Below the pieces are notes generated by a model, which searched no databases, was not told the DNA's origin, and saw only the letters and a program-made list of their open reading frames with translations. A DNA stretch of 64,000 bases from CAIYRG01 sp965247505. GTDB taxonomy: Bacteria; Pseudomonadota; Alphaproteobacteria; Micropepsales; Micropepsaceae. How positions within the stretch are numbered: position 1 is the first letter of the stretch; the number at the start of each line of letters is the position of its first letter. Positions 7,470 to 16,550 of the stretch are shown here, in pieces. The DNA lies in NCBI GenBank assembly GCA_965247505.1, contig OZ252020.1:1798001-1862000 (forward strand). The letters are read 5' to 3'. The position numbers were made by a program, and so were the translations under genes.

Positions 7470-10025
7470 CTACAACGAGCGCTGAATGGTTTCGACTTCA
7501 AAGCACTCGATGACATCGCCCTTTTGGATGTCTTGATAATTAGCGAAGGCCATACCGCATTCCTGGCCGGTTTGAACTTCTTTTACCTCGTCCTTAAAGC
7601 GTTTGAGGGTTGAAAGTTCGCCTTCGTGAATCACCACATCGTCGCGGATGAGGCGCACGCTCGCGCCGCGACGCACTAACCCTTCGGTTATGCGACAACC
7701 GGCAACTTTTCCGGTTTTCGAAATATCGAATACTTCGAGGATTTCGGCGTTGCCAAGAAACTTTTCGCGTAGTTCCGGCGTGAGCATTCCACTCAAAGCC
7801 GCTATAATGTCGTCCACGACATTATAGATGATGTTGTAGTAGCGAATTTCTACACCGTCGCGGCGTGCGCGGTCGCGCGCTTGCGCATTGGCGCGAACGT
7901 TGAAGCCAATGATCGCGGCACCCGAAGCCTGCGCTAGGGTAACGTCAGATTCGGTGATGCCGCCGACCCCGTCAAGCAATATTTGCGCTGCGACTTCTTC
8001 ATTGCCGAGCTTCTCCAATGCGCCTGAAATCGCCTCGACCGAACCGTGCACATCCGCTTTGATGACAAGCGGCAGGAAGCTTTTCTCCCCTTCTTGCTTG
8101 CTTTGCAGAAGTTGATCGAGCGTCAGCCGCGAAATATTCGCCTGTTTGCCTTCGCGCCGTTTGCGGTCGCGATATTCCGTCACTTCGCGCGCTCTGGCCT
8201 CAGAATCGACCACAACCAGCTCATCGCCCGCTTCCGGACCCCCAGAAAGTCCAAGGACTTCGATGGGTTCGGATGGTCCGGCGCTTTCGATTTGCTCGCC
8301 GCGTTCGCTTAACAAGGCCCGCACCCGGCCCCACTCGGAGCCGGCAACGACAATGTCGCCCGCCTTTAACGTTCCGCGTTGGACCAGCACCGTTGCGACC
8401 GGGCCCCGCCCTTTGTCGAGTTTTGCTTCAATGACGACGCCATCTGCCGGACGATCGGGATTGGCCTTGAGATCAAGAAGTTCGGCCTGCAGCGCAATGA
8501 CCTCTTCCAATTTGTCGAGTCCGGTCCCCTTCAACGCTGAGACTTCGACGACCAATACCTCGCCGCCCATATCCTCAACCTGGACCTCGTGCTGCAGAAG
8601 ATCGGTCTTCACGCGCATCGGATCGGCGTCGGGTTTGTCGATTTTGTTGACCGCGACAATCATGGGAACGCCCGCCGCCCTGGCGTGGCTTATCGCCTCA
8701 ATTGTTTGCGGCATCACACCGTCATCGGCGGCCACGACAAGCACCACGATATCGGTGGCTTGCGCACCGCGCGCGCGCATCGCAGTGAACGCGGCGTGGC
8801 CCGGCGTATCGAGAAAGGTAATTTTCGCACCCGATGGTGTGTTCACTTGATAGGCGCCGATATGTTGCGTGATGCCGCCCGCCTCACCCGATATCGCATT
8901 GGTTTTGCGCAAGGCATCGAGAAGCGAGGTCTTGCCGTGATCGACATGTCCCATCACGGTAACGATTGGCGCGCGCGTAACCAGAGTTTCCGGAGCGTCT
9001 TCCCCGCCGCGCAACCCTTCAAGCACATCGGATTCGGCGACGCGTTTGACCGAGTGGCCAAGTTCGGTCGCTACCAATTCCGCTGTGTCGGCATCGATGA
9101 CATCGTTCACCGTCATCATCATGCCGTTCTTCATTAAGACCTTGACGACCTCGACTCCGCGCCTGGCCATGCGGTTTGCAAGTTCCGCAACCGTAATTGT
9201 TTCTGGAATGGTGACTTCACGCGGACCGGCGGGCTGGGCCACGGTCTGCCGGCGGTGCGCCCGATTGAGCTGACGCCGGAATGAAGCGACCGAGCGCATT
9301 CTGTCTTCATCGCCCGAGAGCGCCCGCGCAATGGTGAGCTTACCCGAACGACGACCGCCTGGAGTTACCTTTCGGGTTGCGGGTGTTTTTGCTGAACCCT
9401 TTCCCTTCTTACTCGACTCTTCGTCGTCTTCTACTTGAGCCGCTTTGCCGCGCCTTCCCGGCGCAGTGGTCTCGGCAGGAACGGGCGTAGCGGCCTTTTC
9501 CTCCAGACGGCGTGCCGCCTCTTCTTCAGCCTGCCGGCGCGCTTCTTCCTCGGCGGCTTTGCGCGCGTCCTCTTCCGCTTTTCTCTTGGCTGCGGCTTCG
9601 CCCTCGGCCTTCAGTCGGTCTTCCTCGACGGCTTTGCGCTTGGCATCGATTTCGGCCTGCCGGCGGGCTTCCTCCTCGGCATATTTCGCATCGGTCAGTG
9701 CGCGGACCCGCGATAGCCGCTCTTCGTCCGTCAGTTCGCGTAGCACCACGCCTCCGCGCGGCTGGCTCTGTATGGCGACTGCCTCGGCTTCCTTAACCGC
9801 GGCGCCACCCTCGGCAAGCGCTTTGCGCGCCGAGACCTTTCCGGCAGGCGCATCACCTTTTACAGGCGCCGCTCTGGTGCGTTTTTTCTCGACCACGACG
9901 GCCTTGCTTCGACCATGGCTAAAACTCTGGCGCACCGTGGAGGTTTCGGTTCTTTTCAAGGACAATGTTTTGCCCCTCCCTGCGCCGCGCGCCGGAGTCG
10001 AACCGCTATCGTCCCTCTCGCTCAT
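7470..10025 (-). CDS. infB: translation initiation factor IF-2
   Basis: GTPase that brings fMet-tRNA to the 30S initiation complex. The 851 residues start with an alphaproteobacterial IF2-associated segment (KTLSLKRTETSTVRQSFSHG, about 19-38). A long Ala/Glu/Arg-rich coiled region follows (about 110-190). The IF2 N-terminal domain and the G domain come next: G1 GHVDHGKTSLLDALR near 353, G3 DTPGH, G4 NKID, G5 SALKG. Domains II-IV follow (FNVRANAQARDRARRDGVEI, MLTPELREKFLGNAEI). It is 9 bp after the ylxR gene. Confidence 0.98.
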   Translation of the reverse strand: MSERDDSGSTPARGAGRGKTLSLKRTETSTVRQSFSHGRSKAVVVEKKRTRAAPVKGDAPAGKVSARKALAEGGAAVKEAEAVAIQSQPRGGVVLRELTDEERLSRVRALTDAKYAEEEARRQAEIDAKRKAVEEDRLKAEGEAAAKRKAEEDARKAAEEEARRQAEEEAARRLEEKAATPVPAETTAPGRRGKAAQVEDDEESSKKGKGSAKTPATRKVTPGGRRSGKLTIARALSGDEDRMRSVASFRRQLNRAHRRQTVAQPAGPREVTIPETITVAELANRMARRGVEVVKVLMKNGMMMTVNDVIDADTAELVATELGHSVKRVAESDVLEGLRGGEDAPETLVTRAPIVTVMGHVDHGKTSLLDALRKTNAISGEAGGITQHIGAYQVNTPSGAKITFLDTPGHAAFTAMRARGAQATDIVVLVVAADDGVMPQTIEAISHARAAGVPMIVAVNKIDKPDADPMRVKTDLLQHEVQVEDMGGEVLVVEVSALKGTGLDKLEEVIALQAELLDLKANPDRPADGVVIEAKLDKGRGPVATVLVQRGTLKAGDIVVAGSEWGRVRALLSERGEQIESAGPSEPIEVLGLSGGPEAGDELVVVDSEARAREVTEYRDRKRREGKQANISRLTLDQLLQSKQEGEKSFLPLVIKADVHGSVEAISGALEKLGNEEVAAQILLDGVGGITESDVTLAQASGAAIIGFNVRANAQARDRARRDGVEIRYYNIIYNVVDDIIAALSGMLTPELREKFLGNAEILEVFDISKTGKVAGCRITEGLVRRGASVRLIRDDVVIHEGELSTLKRFKDEVKEVQTGQECGMAFANYQDIQKGDVIECFEVETIQRSL

Positions 10026-10034
10026 TCTGATCCT

Positions 10035-10754
10035 TTAACTCGTGCCAAACGCCGAAACGCCGCGCACGCTATTCGCTGGCGCGGCACCCGACGAAAATCC
10101 AGCCCAAACCCAGGGCTTTAGCGGCCTAAACCCGGTAATTCGCCCGGCATCGAATATTAGCCGCTCAGCCATCCGTCCCGATTTCAGCGCAGCATGTACC
10201 ACATTTGTCCTTCCCAGGGCCAAGCTCAATTCGGCACCGGAAAAACAACCGACCACAAAGGGGACGATGCCGCCTTTAAGCGCCGCAGCTTGCAATTTCC
10301 TGCGGCCATCCGGCGCTCCGTCCGAGGCTTCCACGATCAGGGCGGGAGGCTTACCGCCCCTTAAAGCCTTTTCGATGGTATCGAAGCCAAGAAGAAGCTC
10401 GCCGGCGCGGCGGACAAGGCCCAGCATTGCCAACATATGAGAGGTCAGCCGCGCCTCGCTTTGGTCGGGCAGATTTTCGTCGGCATGAACCGTTTCTTTC
10501 GCCGCACGGGCGAACAGGCGCTTAGCGACGGCGCGGGCCACATAGTCCCTCTCGCTTTTCACCCAAAGACCTCGCCCAGGAAGTTTTGCTTCCACATCGA
10601 CCACAATTCGGGATTCGGGGCCCGCAACAAAACGAAGAAGGCGCCCTTCGGGTAATATATCGCCCGAGACGATACAGCGGCGGCTGCGGAGTTGGTACGA
10701 TGCACGGCCTCCGCTGCGATGTCGTCTTTCATCGATATTTTCAATCGCGGTCAT
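10035..10754 (-). CDS. YlxR (DUF448) and L7Ae fusion RNA-binding protein
   Basis: A 239-residue protein joining two RNA-binding modules. The N-terminal YlxR/DUF448 domain is at about 18-90 (RRCIVSGDILPEGRLLRFV, LPGRGLWV). A ribosomal L7Ae/L30e-like domain is at about 105-200 (MLGLVRRAGELLLGFDTIEKAL, ALIVEASDGAPDGRRKL, FSGAELSLALGRTNVVHAAL). The fusion is usual between nusA and infB in alphaproteobacteria. Its exact role in transcription or translation is unclear. It is 8 bp after nusA. Confidence 0.9.
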   Translation of the reverse strand: MTAIENIDERRHRSGGRASYQLRSRRCIVSGDILPEGRLLRFVAGPESRIVVDVEAKLPGRGLWVKSERDYVARAVAKRLFARAAKETVHADENLPDQSEARLTSHMLAMLGLVRRAGELLLGFDTIEKALRGGKPPALIVEASDGAPDGRRKLQAAALKGGIVPFVVGCFSGAELSLALGRTNVVHAALKSGRMAERLIFDAGRITGFRPLKPWVWAGFSSGAAPANSVRGVSAFGTS

Positions 10755-10762
10755 TGCGTTCC

Positions 10763-12424
10763 TTAACCCACAGAGTCGTTAGTAGTTTCTTTGGCAGCTT
10801 CTGCACCAGCTTCGCCGGCTTCGCCTTCTTCGCCGTCCTGCACTTCCTCTTCTTCGGGCGGCAAAAGATCTTCTGCAGTAACCCAACCGACTCTAACGCG
10901 CGCATTCATGATGAGTGCGTTCGCTTCTTCCGCGTTTGCCTCGAAACCGTCGAGCACGCCTGGAACGCGCACGCGTTTACCATCCTTGGTCTCGACATAT
11001 CCGAGCAGATCGTCACTCGCGCATCCCGCAAGATCCTCGGTGGTCTTGATGTCGTTCTCACCAAATGCAACCAGCATGGCCGGCGTTAGTTCCCCACGCT
11101 CGGCAAGTTCGTCGGCAACCCCAAGCTCAACGCGCTTGGCTTCTAGGGCTGCGTTCTTCTCCTCGATATTTCCAAGCGCCCGGCCCTGCAATTCTTCCGC
11201 GGTCTCGTCATCAAAACCCTCGATCTCGGATAGCTCGTGCACCGGCACGTAGGCGACGTCTTCAACATTGGAAAAGCCTTCCGATGCAAGAAGCTGTGCA
11301 ATGGTCTCGTCGACATCGAGGCTTTCGATAAAGAGCTGTGTTCGGTCGGCGAATTCCTTTTGGCGGCGCCCTGACTCTTCTTGCTCAGTCAGGATATCGA
11401 TCTGCCACCCGGTGAGTTGAGAACCGAGCCGCACATTTTGTCCACGCCGGCCAATGGCAAGTGAGAGCTGATCGTCGGGAACGACGACTTCGACACGGTT
11501 GGTGTCTTCGTCGAGCACGACTTTGGAAACCTCGGCCGGCGCAAGCGCGTTGACGATGAATGTTGCAGGTTCCTCCGACCATGGAATGATATCGATGCGC
11601 TCGCCTTGAAGCTCTTGCACAACGGCCTGCACACGAACGCCGCGCATGCCGACGCAGGCACCGACGGGATCGATCGACGAATCCTTCGATATAACGCCGA
11701 TTTTTGCGCGTGAGCCCGGGTCACGCGCAACCGCGCGGATTTCAATGATTCCGTCATATATTTCCGGAACTTCTTGCGCGAAGAGCCGCACCATGAATTG
11801 TGGGTGCGTGCGGGAGAGAAAGATTTGCGGCCCGCGCGCTTCGCGGCGCACGTCATATATGTAAGCACGGATGCGATCGCCGGTGCGGAAGGATTCACGT
11901 GGAATCATTTCGTCGCGGCGCACGACGCCCTCGGCGCGGCCAAAATCGACAACCACCGAACCAAATTCAACCCGCTTAACCGTTCCGTGTACGATTTCGC
12001 CGATGCGATCTTTATATTCTTCATAATGGCGTCCGCGTTCCGCATTGCGCACTTTCTGAACGATAACTTGCTTTGCGGCCTGTGTCGCAATGCGCGAAAA
12101 TTCGATGGGCGGAAGTGTTTCGGCGATGATGTCTCCGGCTTGCGCCGCGGGGTTGCGGACGCGCGCATCTGCAACAGAGATTTCCGTTTTCGTGTTTTCG
12201 ACCTCGTCGACCACATGAAGATAGCGCGAGGTATGTGTTTCGCCTGTCTTCGGGTCAATCTCGACTTTGATTTCGTTTTCGGCGCCAAAGCGCGATTTGG
12301 CGGCGCGCTCCATCGCCTCCTCCATCGCGGAAATAACGACTTCTTTATCGATCGACTTTTCGCGGGCAACGGCATCTGCGATCTGCAATAGCTCGAGTCG
12401 GTTTGCGGAAATTCCCGTGGCCAT
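10763..12424 (-). CDS. nusA: transcription termination/antitermination protein NusA
   Basis: Binds RNA polymerase and nascent RNA, and affects pausing, termination and antitermination. The 553 residues show the NusA N-terminal domain, an S1 domain (about 135-200, GEIVHGTVKRVEFGSVVVDF), two KH domains (GACVGMRGVRVQAVVQELQG; LSLAIGRRGQNVRLGSQLTG), a helical repeat region and an acidic tail (PPEEEEVQDGEEGEAGEAGA). It is 21 bp after rimP. Confidence 0.98.
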   Translation of the reverse strand: MATGISANRLELLQIADAVAREKSIDKEVVISAMEEAMERAAKSRFGAENEIKVEIDPKTGETHTSRYLHVVDEVENTKTEISVADARVRNPAAQAGDIIAETLPPIEFSRIATQAAKQVIVQKVRNAERGRHYEEYKDRIGEIVHGTVKRVEFGSVVVDFGRAEGVVRRDEMIPRESFRTGDRIRAYIYDVRREARGPQIFLSRTHPQFMVRLFAQEVPEIYDGIIEIRAVARDPGSRAKIGVISKDSSIDPVGACVGMRGVRVQAVVQELQGERIDIIPWSEEPATFIVNALAPAEVSKVVLDEDTNRVEVVVPDDQLSLAIGRRGQNVRLGSQLTGWQIDILTEQEESGRRQKEFADRTQLFIESLDVDETIAQLLASEGFSNVEDVAYVPVHELSEIEGFDDETAEELQGRALGNIEEKNAALEAKRVELGVADELAERGELTPAMLVAFGENDIKTTEDLAGCASDDLLGYVETKDGKRVRVPGVLDGFEANAEEANALIMNARVRVGWVTAEDLLPPEEEEVQDGEEGEAGEAGAEAAKETTNDSVG

Positions 12425-12445
12425 CTTTCTAAACTCCTTCGATCC

Positions 12446-12964
12446 TTAGATCTTGTCTTTCGACTTCAAGTCGTTTGTCTTCAAACTTTCCTGGACAAGC
12501 TTGTCTGTCAAAACCAGTTTTGCTTCTGCGATCTCGTTAAAGGGAAATCGAATGCGCTCAACGCCTTCGTGTCCCGATACGTCGATCACGACATCGCGCT
12601 TATTGAGACCAATAATCATGCCCTTAAAACGCGTTCTTCCGTTCACTGCGGATAACAGCTCAATGCGCGCTTCATGTCCGGCGAAGCGGGCATAATCTTC
12701 CGGCGCGGTTAGCGGGCGATCGATCCCCGGCGAAGACACTTCAAGCTCGTATCGCCCTTCAATGGGGTCCGCCGCATCGAGGATTCCCGACAGGCTGCGC
12801 GATAGGGTGGCGCAATCATCCGCACCCATCTTACCGTCGGGGCGCTCGGCCATCACCTGCAAGGTCTTATTTTTGGCGCCCATCAGGCGCATACGCACGA
12901 GCCGGAACCCGGCCGCCTCTACGGCGGGGGTCACCAGTGCTTCCAACATTTCCGGACTGCCCAT
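12446..12964 (-). CDS. rimP: ribosome maturation factor RimP
   Basis: 30S assembly factor and first gene of the nusA-infB operon. The ATG at 12964 (MGSPEMLEALVTPAVEAAGF) is preceded by a good SD, GGGAGG. A TTG at 13061-13063 would add 33 residues with no family resemblance. Family motifs: LVRMRLMGAKNKTLQVMAER, DDCATLSRSLSGILDAADPI (about 50-69), YELEVSSPGIDRPLTAPEDY (about 73-92). A C-terminal Sm-like domain follows. The last 15 residues are a basic, low-complexity tail. Confidence 0.95.
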   Translation of the reverse strand: MGSPEMLEALVTPAVEAAGFRLVRMRLMGAKNKTLQVMAERPDGKMGADDCATLSRSLSGILDAADPIEGRYELEVSSPGIDRPLTAPEDYARFAGHEARIELLSAVNGRTRFKGMIIGLNKRDVVIDVSGHEGVERIRFPFNEIAEAKLVLTDKLVQESLKTNDLKSKDKI

Positions 12965-13060
12965 TGGGCCTCCCAATAAATACCAATTCGCAAACAAACG
13001 GCTAAATACAACGCCGAAAACACAAACCTCTCCGGCGCGGCGATCTTTACGAACGCCACA

Positions 13061-13076
13061 CAACAGTTCTCTGTTG
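13061..13076. promoter_or_regulatory. palindrome upstream of rimP (CAACAG-N4-CTGTTG)
   Basis: The 185 bp between the divergent rimP and CPBP genes hold a perfect 6-bp inverted repeat with a 4-nt spacer, about 97 bp upstream of the rimP start. A second small inverted repeat, CCCTT-N6-AAGGG, is at 13108-13123. Either could be an operator or a leader hairpin. I do not recognise a regulator for them. Confidence 0.25.
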
Positions 13077-13149
13077 TCCGGAATGAGGTGCTATCTACGG
13101 GTTTCTGCCCTTAGGCGCAAGGGTGTTGCCGCAGCATTTTCGTGCTGAG

Positions 13150-13986
13150 ATGGAAATGATTAACGCAATCCGCCAGCGCGTATTTGAGGCGGATTTGGAA
13201 GTATTACGATCAATGACTGCCGATCCCGCCTATGGCCTGCAGCAGGAATTGCGCCCTAAGCCTCCGCGCTGGGAAGTGTGGAGCACGCTCGCCTGGATGG
13301 CAATCATTGGCCTTGTTTACATCTTGGCCACAGCAATCGCAGCGCGTCTATTTCTGTTCTGGTGGCCGATCGCCTTTCCCAATCAACCGCTGGACTTGGC
13401 CGAAATCGAATCAAACGGCCCGCTATTGGGCGTCGTCACTTTGGTCTCGACCATTGTGGTCATCGGGATCGTTATTCTTGCCGTTCGTCTGTCGCGCAAT
13501 TCACTGAAAAATTACTTGGCGTTGAGATGGCCGTCTTGGCGCGGCTTGGCGGTGAGCCTGGCATTAACGGCGCTCCTGCTTTTGGTGGCCGATTTCGTTA
13601 CCGTACAATTGGGACGCGATGTCATTCCCGATTTCATGGCGGGAATTTACGCGACCTCACGCGACGCCGGCACAGGATTTTTTATTCTTCTCGGCGTGAC
13701 GCTGGTCGTGATGGCGCCACTCGGCGAGGAAATCGTATTTCGCGGGTTTTTCTATCGCGGATTATGCGCAGGGTTCGGACCCTTCGCTGCAATCATTGTG
13801 ACTTCGGCATTCTTTGCGGTGCTGCACGTGCAATATGAGTCCTTTTTTGTGGCGCAGATATTTGCCTATGGACTCTTTTTGGGCTGGATGCGCTGGCGTA
13901 GCAACTCGCTCATCCTCGTAATTATCCTTCACGCGATCATCAATGCGCTCGCCTTGGCCGAAGCCAATTCGGTGTATGGCGTTTGA
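13150..13986 (+). CDS. CPBP-family intramembrane metalloprotease
   Basis: An integral membrane protein of the CPBP (CaaX protease/bacteriocin-processing) family with about seven hydrophobic helices. Motif 1 EEIVFRGFFYRGL (EExxxR) is in the C-terminal third. Motif 2 is FFAVLHVQYESF, with the His ligand. Motif 3 is IILHAIINALAL (HxxxN). All expected catalytic residues are present. I start at the ATG at 13150; a GTG at 13123 is also in frame. Substrate unknown. It is convergent with the small membrane gene downstream (stops 8 bp apart). Confidence 0.88.
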   Translation: MEMINAIRQRVFEADLEVLRSMTADPAYGLQQELRPKPPRWEVWSTLAWMAIIGLVYILATAIAARLFLFWWPIAFPNQPLDLAEIESNGPLLGVVTLVSTIVVIGIVILAVRLSRNSLKNYLALRWPSWRGLAVSLALTALLLLVADFVTVQLGRDVIPDFMAGIYATSRDAGTGFFILLGVTLVVMAPLGEEIVFRGFFYRGLCAGFGPFAAIIVTSAFFAVLHVQYESFFVAQIFAYGLFLGWMRWRSNSLILVIILHAIINALALAEANSVYGV

Positions 13987-13994
13987 GCTTAGGG

Positions 13995-14246
13995 CTAATT
14001 GCGCGCCCTCACGGAACGCACCAAGCCATAGATGCTGATCGCCAGCCAAAAGATTTCCATTACGAATGCGGCGAGATTCCATGCAACCATGAGCGATAAA
14101 AGGACCAAAGCCGCGCCGACCAAATTGGCCAAGGGGAAGCGCCAATCGGAGGCCTCAACCCAGCCCTTTTGGGTCGAGAAATAGGCCGCGATAATGATCA
14201 GCGAACCGATTACGCCGAGTAAATCATAAAGCCCGTATTCGAACAT
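13995..14246 (-). CDS. CBU_0592-like small membrane protein
   Basis: An 83-residue protein with three hydrophobic segments (LYDLLGVIGSLIIIAAYFST; RFPLANLVGAALVLLSLMVA; LAAFVMEIFWLAISIYGLVR). The pattern DLLGVIGSLIIIAAYFSTQKG...N..GA.L.L.S......AAFV.E..W..ISIYGL resembles the CBU_0592 family of conserved membrane proteins; its function is unknown. It lies 50 bp after trmB on the same strand. Confidence 0.75.
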   Translation of the reverse strand: MFEYGLYDLLGVIGSLIIIAAYFSTQKGWVEASDWRFPLANLVGAALVLLSLMVAWNLAAFVMEIFWLAISIYGLVRSVRARN

Positions 14247-14296
14247 TTACGGCTTGTGCCCCTCAAAAAGCGCCATCCCACATTCACCTAAATGGC

Positions 14297-15004
14297 TCAT
14301 ATCCGGCGCAGTCTTAAGTAGACGCACGCCCGTCCGGCTTTGATCGCCTTGGCCTCATAGCGTGTCTCGGGCCAATCGGCGGGGCGGGTGCGCCAATCTT
14401 CAGCTGATGTCGCCAACCACTTAATATCACTATGCGCCATGAAGCGCTCCAAGGCCCATGAGACATAGGTTTTATCGTCGCTGGCAAAGCGCAGCTCTGC
14501 GCCTGGCTTCATCACCCGAGCCAACTCATCCAGCATCTCCATTTGAATGAAACGGCGTTTGTGATGACGCGTTTTAGGCCAGGGGTCGGGAAAAAGAATG
14601 AAGACGCGAGAGAGCGATGCGTTGGGGAGGACATCGAGAATATCGCGGGCATCTTCTGTATAAAGACGAATATTGCGAAGACCCGTTTCGTCAATTTTCC
14701 CCAGAAGCTTCGCTATGCCGGCGACAAAGGGCTCGGCGCCTATGAGCCTGATATCGGTATTGGCTGCAGCTTGGGCCGCCAAATGCTCGCCGCCACCAAA
14801 GCCGATTTCAAGCCAGACTTCTGTTACTCCGCTCCCGAAATACTCCCCAGCAGCGCGGCCCATTTCGGGTGCAAGACGAAGCTGCGGCAGCAGACTTTCT
14901 AAAAGACCGGATTGGCGGGCGCGGAGTTTCCAACCCTTACGGCGGCCAAAATGGCGGCGCGGATGATCCGTCTCGGTCATGGGGGGAGGCTTCAGGAGAG
15001 ACAC
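14297..15004 (-). CDS. trmB: tRNA (guanosine(46)-N7)-methyltransferase
   Basis: SAM-dependent methyltransferase for m7G46 in tRNA. The 235 residues have RRKGWKLRARQ near the N-terminus, the SAM motif VWLEIGFGGGEHLAAQAAA (about 60-80), FILFPDPWPKTRHHKRRFIQ (about 140-160), and the C-terminal TRYEAKAIKAG. The GTG at 15004 has no clear SD; the ATG at 14980 (MTETDHPRR) is an equally good start. The gene follows metK by 33 bp. Confidence 0.95.
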   Translation of the reverse strand: MSLLKPPPMTETDHPRRHFGRRKGWKLRARQSGLLESLLPQLRLAPEMGRAAGEYFGSGVTEVWLEIGFGGGEHLAAQAAANTDIRLIGAEPFVAGIAKLLGKIDETGLRNIRLYTEDARDILDVLPNASLSRVFILFPDPWPKTRHHKRRFIQMEMLDELARVMKPGAELRFASDDKTYVSWALERFMAHSDIKWLATSAEDWRTRPADWPETRYEAKAIKAGRACVYLRLRRI

Positions 15005-15037
15005 GCCGCCGTCAACGTCTTATCGGGGGTTTCGCCC

Positions 15038-16228
15038 CTAAAAGGAGCGCTTCAATTCTTCGACGAGATCGGTTTTCTCCCAAGAAAACCCACCATCTGC
15101 ATCGGCCGTCCGGCCGAAATGACCATAGGCCGATGTGCGCGCATAGATCGGGCGATTGAGCTGAAGATGCTCCCTAATACCGCGCGGCTTTAAGCTCATC
15201 AATTGCGGCAAGATTTCTTCGAGCTTGGCCGGGTCGGCTTTTCCCGATTCATGCAGATCGACATAGAAGGAGAGCGGGTCGGAAACGCCGATGGCGTATG
15301 AGAGCTGAATGGTGCATTGATCGGAAAGACCAGCGGCGACGACATTTTTTGCCAGATAGCGCGCCGCATAAGCCGCGGAGCGATCGACCTTGGTCGGATC
15401 TTTTCCTGAAAATGCTCCGCCGCCATGCGGCGCAGCACCGCCATAAGTATCGACAATAATTTTGCGGCCCGTGAGCCCGCAATCGCCATCGGGCCCGCCG
15501 ACGACAAAGGCGCCGGTCGGGTTAATGTGCCATTCAGTGGCCGGCGTCATCCAATCTTCGGGGAGCGCTTTTAAGACATAGGGCTCGACCAGCTCGCGCA
15601 CATGTTTGGATTCCATGGCCGCATCCAAATGCTGCGTCGAGACGACGATCTGTGTGACCTCTTTGGGCTTGCCGTCGACATAACGGATCGTGACCTGGCT
15701 TTTTGCATCCGGCCCCAGCGCCGGCTCCTTACCGGCTTTGCGCCCCTCGGCCATAAGACGAAGAATAAGATGGCTGTATTGAACCGGCGCCGGCATCAAT
15801 GTTTCGGTTTCGCGGCAGGCATAACCAAACATGATGCCCTGATCGCCCGCGCCCTCATCCTTATTGTCCTTGGCGTCGACGCCTTGAGCGATATGCGACG
15901 ATTGGGCATGCAGCAATACTTCGACCTGCGCGCGCTGCCAGTGAAAGCCATCCTGCTCATAGCCGATATCGCGAATGGCAAAACGCGCTGTGTCGATGAG
16001 AATTTCCTTGGTGATTTCCTCCGGCCCGCGGGTCTCGCCTGCGATCACCACCCGGTTGGTCGTCGCCAAGGTCTCGCAGGCAACGCGCAAATCCTTAGGG
16101 TCCCAGCCATTTTTTGGCCCTAAGCGGAAAAATGCGTCCACCACCTCGTCCGAGATCCTATCGCAGACCTTGTCGGGATGGCCTTCGGAAACGCTTTCGC
16201 TCGTGAACAAATAGCTGGGACGGTGCAT
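15038..16228 (-). CDS. metK: S-adenosylmethionine synthetase
   Basis: Makes SAM from methionine and ATP. Typical motifs are FTSESVSEGHPDKVCD (about 7-22), GAGDQGIMFGYA (about 125), and GGAAPHGGGAFSGKDPTKVDRSAAYAARYLAKN. A C-terminal FGR..... ..FSWEKTDLVEELK end is also present. The ATG at 16228 (MHRPSYLFTSES) has the SD AAGGGGAAG. The frame stays open further upstream but would read through tRNA-Arg, so that extension is rejected. SAM made here is the methyl donor for the adjacent trmB. Confidence 0.97.
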   Translation of the reverse strand: MHRPSYLFTSESVSEGHPDKVCDRISDEVVDAFFRLGPKNGWDPKDLRVACETLATTNRVVIAGETRGPEEITKEILIDTARFAIRDIGYEQDGFHWQRAQVEVLLHAQSSHIAQGVDAKDNKDEGAGDQGIMFGYACRETETLMPAPVQYSHLILRLMAEGRKAGKEPALGPDAKSQVTIRYVDGKPKEVTQIVVSTQHLDAAMESKHVRELVEPYVLKALPEDWMTPATEWHINPTGAFVVGGPDGDCGLTGRKIIVDTYGGAAPHGGGAFSGKDPTKVDRSAAYAARYLAKNVVAAGLSDQCTIQLSYAIGVSDPLSFYVDLHESGKADPAKLEEILPQLMSLKPRGIREHLQLNRPIYARTSAYGHFGRTADADGGFSWEKTDLVEELKRSF

Positions 16229-16288
16229 GGCTTCCCCTTTTTGAGGCGCTTCGTTGGTTTTCCGGAAGGCGGGGGCGTTCTGGCAAAG

Positions 16289-16307
16289 ATTTGACGGGTG
16301 GTCAAAT
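16289..16307 (-). promoter_or_regulatory. perfect inverted repeat in the metK leader (ATTTGAC-N5-GTCAAAT)
   Basis: A 7-bp perfect stem with a 5-nt loop (CACCC on the coding strand) lies between tRNA-Arg and metK, 61 bp ahead of the metK start. It could be an operator or a leader hairpin. I could not fit the known SAM riboswitch consensus sequences to this short leader. Confidence 0.35.
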
Positions 16308-16331
16308 GGGCGGAGATTGGTGGTCGAAGAC

Positions 16332-16408
<77 letters not shown>

Positions 16409-16491
16409 AAACCAAATGCCTGCAGACAACGGGGCGAACCTAAACGAAGGCGTTCGCCCCGCAAAGTCTACAAGACGGAGTTCAAACAAAG

Positions 16492-16524
16492 AAGAAGGCC
16501 CAGAAAATCTCCGGGCCTTCTTTT
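16492..16524 (-). terminator. intrinsic terminator, possibly bidirectional
   Basis: A 10-bp perfect stem AAGAAGGCCC / GGGCCTTCTT with an 11-nt loop and T-rich flanks. It lies 26 bp past the stop codon of the secreted-protein gene (minus strand) and before tRNA-Arg, so it separates the two transcripts. Confidence 0.8.
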
Positions 16525-16550
16525 ACTTAAGTGCTATCTATTGCTTTAGA

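Noticed and set aside
11890..11907. A parS-like palindrome (ATTCACGTGGAAT) within nusA.
   Set aside because: It differs from the consensus at several core positions and lies in conserved coding sequence.
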